Under the pieces are notes generated by a model. That model made no database searches. It was given only the letters and a program-made list of their open reading frames with translations, and was not told where the DNA came from. From Bifidobacterium breve (GTDB lineage Bacteria > Actinomycetota > Acidimicrobiia > Acidimicrobiales > Ilumatobacteraceae), in contig CAMBPP010000082.1 in NCBI GenBank assembly GCA_945869715.1, positions 1 through 6,312 on the forward strand: DNA of 6,312 nucleotides, read 5' to 3'. The position numbers were made by a program, and so were the translations under genes. Positions 5,758 through 6,312 of this stretch are shown one piece after another (the first letter of the stretch is position 1; each line of letters begins with the position of its first letter).

Positions 5758-6312
5758 ATGACCATCAAGGTAGGAATCAACGGGTTCGGGCGCATTGGTA
5801 GAAACTTCTTCCGCGCTGTTCAGGCATCACAGGCCGACATTGAAATCGTCGCAGTAAACGACTTGGGCTCCATTAAGACCATGGCCCACCTGTTGAAGTA
5901 CGACTCGGTCCTCGGTGTTCTTCCCAACAAAATTACAGCCCTAGAAGACGGCATCAGTGTTGATGGCAAGGTGCTCAAGGTTCTTCAAGTACGCGACCCG
6001 AAAGAGCTGCCTTGGAAGGTGCTTGGTGTAGATCTCGTCATTGAATCAACGGGCATCTTCACCGACCGCGACAAGGCAGCAATGCACCTCGATGCTGGCG
6101 CTCCACTCGTCATTGTTTCGGCCCCATCCAATGGAGCCGATGCCACCATCGTGTACGGCGTGAACCACAACGATTTCCAAGCAGGTGTTCACAAGGTCAT
6201 TTCGAATGCTTCGTGCACCACAAACTGTTTCGTACCGTTAGTGAAGGTTCTCGACGACGCTTTTGGTGTTGAAGGTGGCCTCATGACCACAATCCACGCC
6301 TACACAGGCGAC
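5758..6312 (+). CDS. gap: type I glyceraldehyde-3-phosphate dehydrogenase, 3'-truncated by window edge
   Basis: GAPDH oxidises and phosphorylates glyceraldehyde-3-phosphate to 1,3-bisphosphoglycerate, with reduction of NAD(P), in glycolysis. The frame runs open from ATG 5758 to the last base: 185 codons, a little over half of the usual 330-340 residues. The Rossmann motif is INGFGRIGR (7-15). The Asp-Leu pair at 35-36 (VAVNDLG) is the form typical of NAD-preferring enzymes. STGIFTDRDKA (117-127) is the family block in the cofactor domain. The catalytic Cys153 is in SNASCTTNC (149-157), and the partner His180 is in TTIHAYTGD (177-185). The second cofactor-specificity position, near residue 188-190, falls outside the window. 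It lies 47 bases after rapZ with its own good Shine-Dalgarno. In many bacteria pgk and tpiA follow gap, but that region is not visible. Confidence 0.98.
   Translation, partial: MTIKVGINGFGRIGRNFFRAVQASQADIEIVAVNDLGSIKTMAHLLKYDSVLGVLPNKITALEDGISVDGKVLKVLQVRDPKELPWKVLGVDLVIESTGIFTDRDKAAMHLDAGAPLVIVSAPSNGADATIVYGVNHNDFQAGVHKVISNASCTTNCFVPLVKVLDDAFGVEGGLMTTIHAYTGD

Noticed and set aside
1..6312. Search for mobile elements, CRISPR repeats, tRNAs and defence genes
   Set aside because: Coding by five recognisable genes fills almost the whole window. I saw no repeat array, transposase, integrase, tRNA-like fold or att-type direct repeats.

Overview
This window is a compact, single-strand stretch of bacterial chromosome. 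All five genes lie on the + strand, and only about 66 bases are non-coding. In order they are: the C-terminal three-quarters of uvrA (cut by the left edge), uvrC, a class I SAM-dependent methyltransferase of unknown substrate, rapZ (yvcJ family), and the first 185 codons of gap (glyceraldehyde-3-phosphate dehydrogenase, cut by the right edge). I see no mobile element, tRNA, rRNA, CRISPR array, phage gene or long repeat.

Organism (inference): GC is near 50 % by eye. The order uvrA-uvrC-rapZ-gap is the backbone found in Actinomycetota. RapZ has the Arg-type P-loop (GLSGAGRS) that I associate with actinobacteria. UvrC has a VDGGKGQ-type nuclease motif and other sequence features that I associate with Acidimicrobiia. 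An uncultured aquatic acidimicrobial lineage is my best guess; I could not test it.

Layout: uvrA (1-2166), uvrC (2170-4050), the methyltransferase (4063-4824) and rapZ (4829-5710) are separated by 3, 12 and 4 bases. They are probably one transcription unit with coupled translation, and the three internal starts are GTG, TTG and GTG. A 47-base spacer follows, holding a small possible hairpin and a good Shine-Dalgarno sequence, and then gap starts with ATG at 5758. The change in start quality suggests that gap is translated independently and more strongly.

How the genes work together: UvrA (damage recognition ATPase) and UvrC (dual-incision nuclease) are two parts of UvrABC nucleotide excision repair; uvrB is not in the window. 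RapZ is an ATP/GTP-binding regulatory protein. In enterobacteria it controls amino-sugar synthesis through an sRNA, but its role in Gram-positive-type bacteria is less clear. GAPDH is central glycolysis. The methyltransferase is the least explained gene, and nothing in its sequence ties it to repair.

Novelty: I do not find a new defence or mobile system. The points worth a second look are a Ser-to-Ala change in the first ABC signature of UvrA, the methyltransferase between uvrC and rapZ, the absence of yvcK and whiA between rapZ and gap, and the shared reading frame of uvrA, uvrC and the methyltransferase, separated by single in-frame stops.
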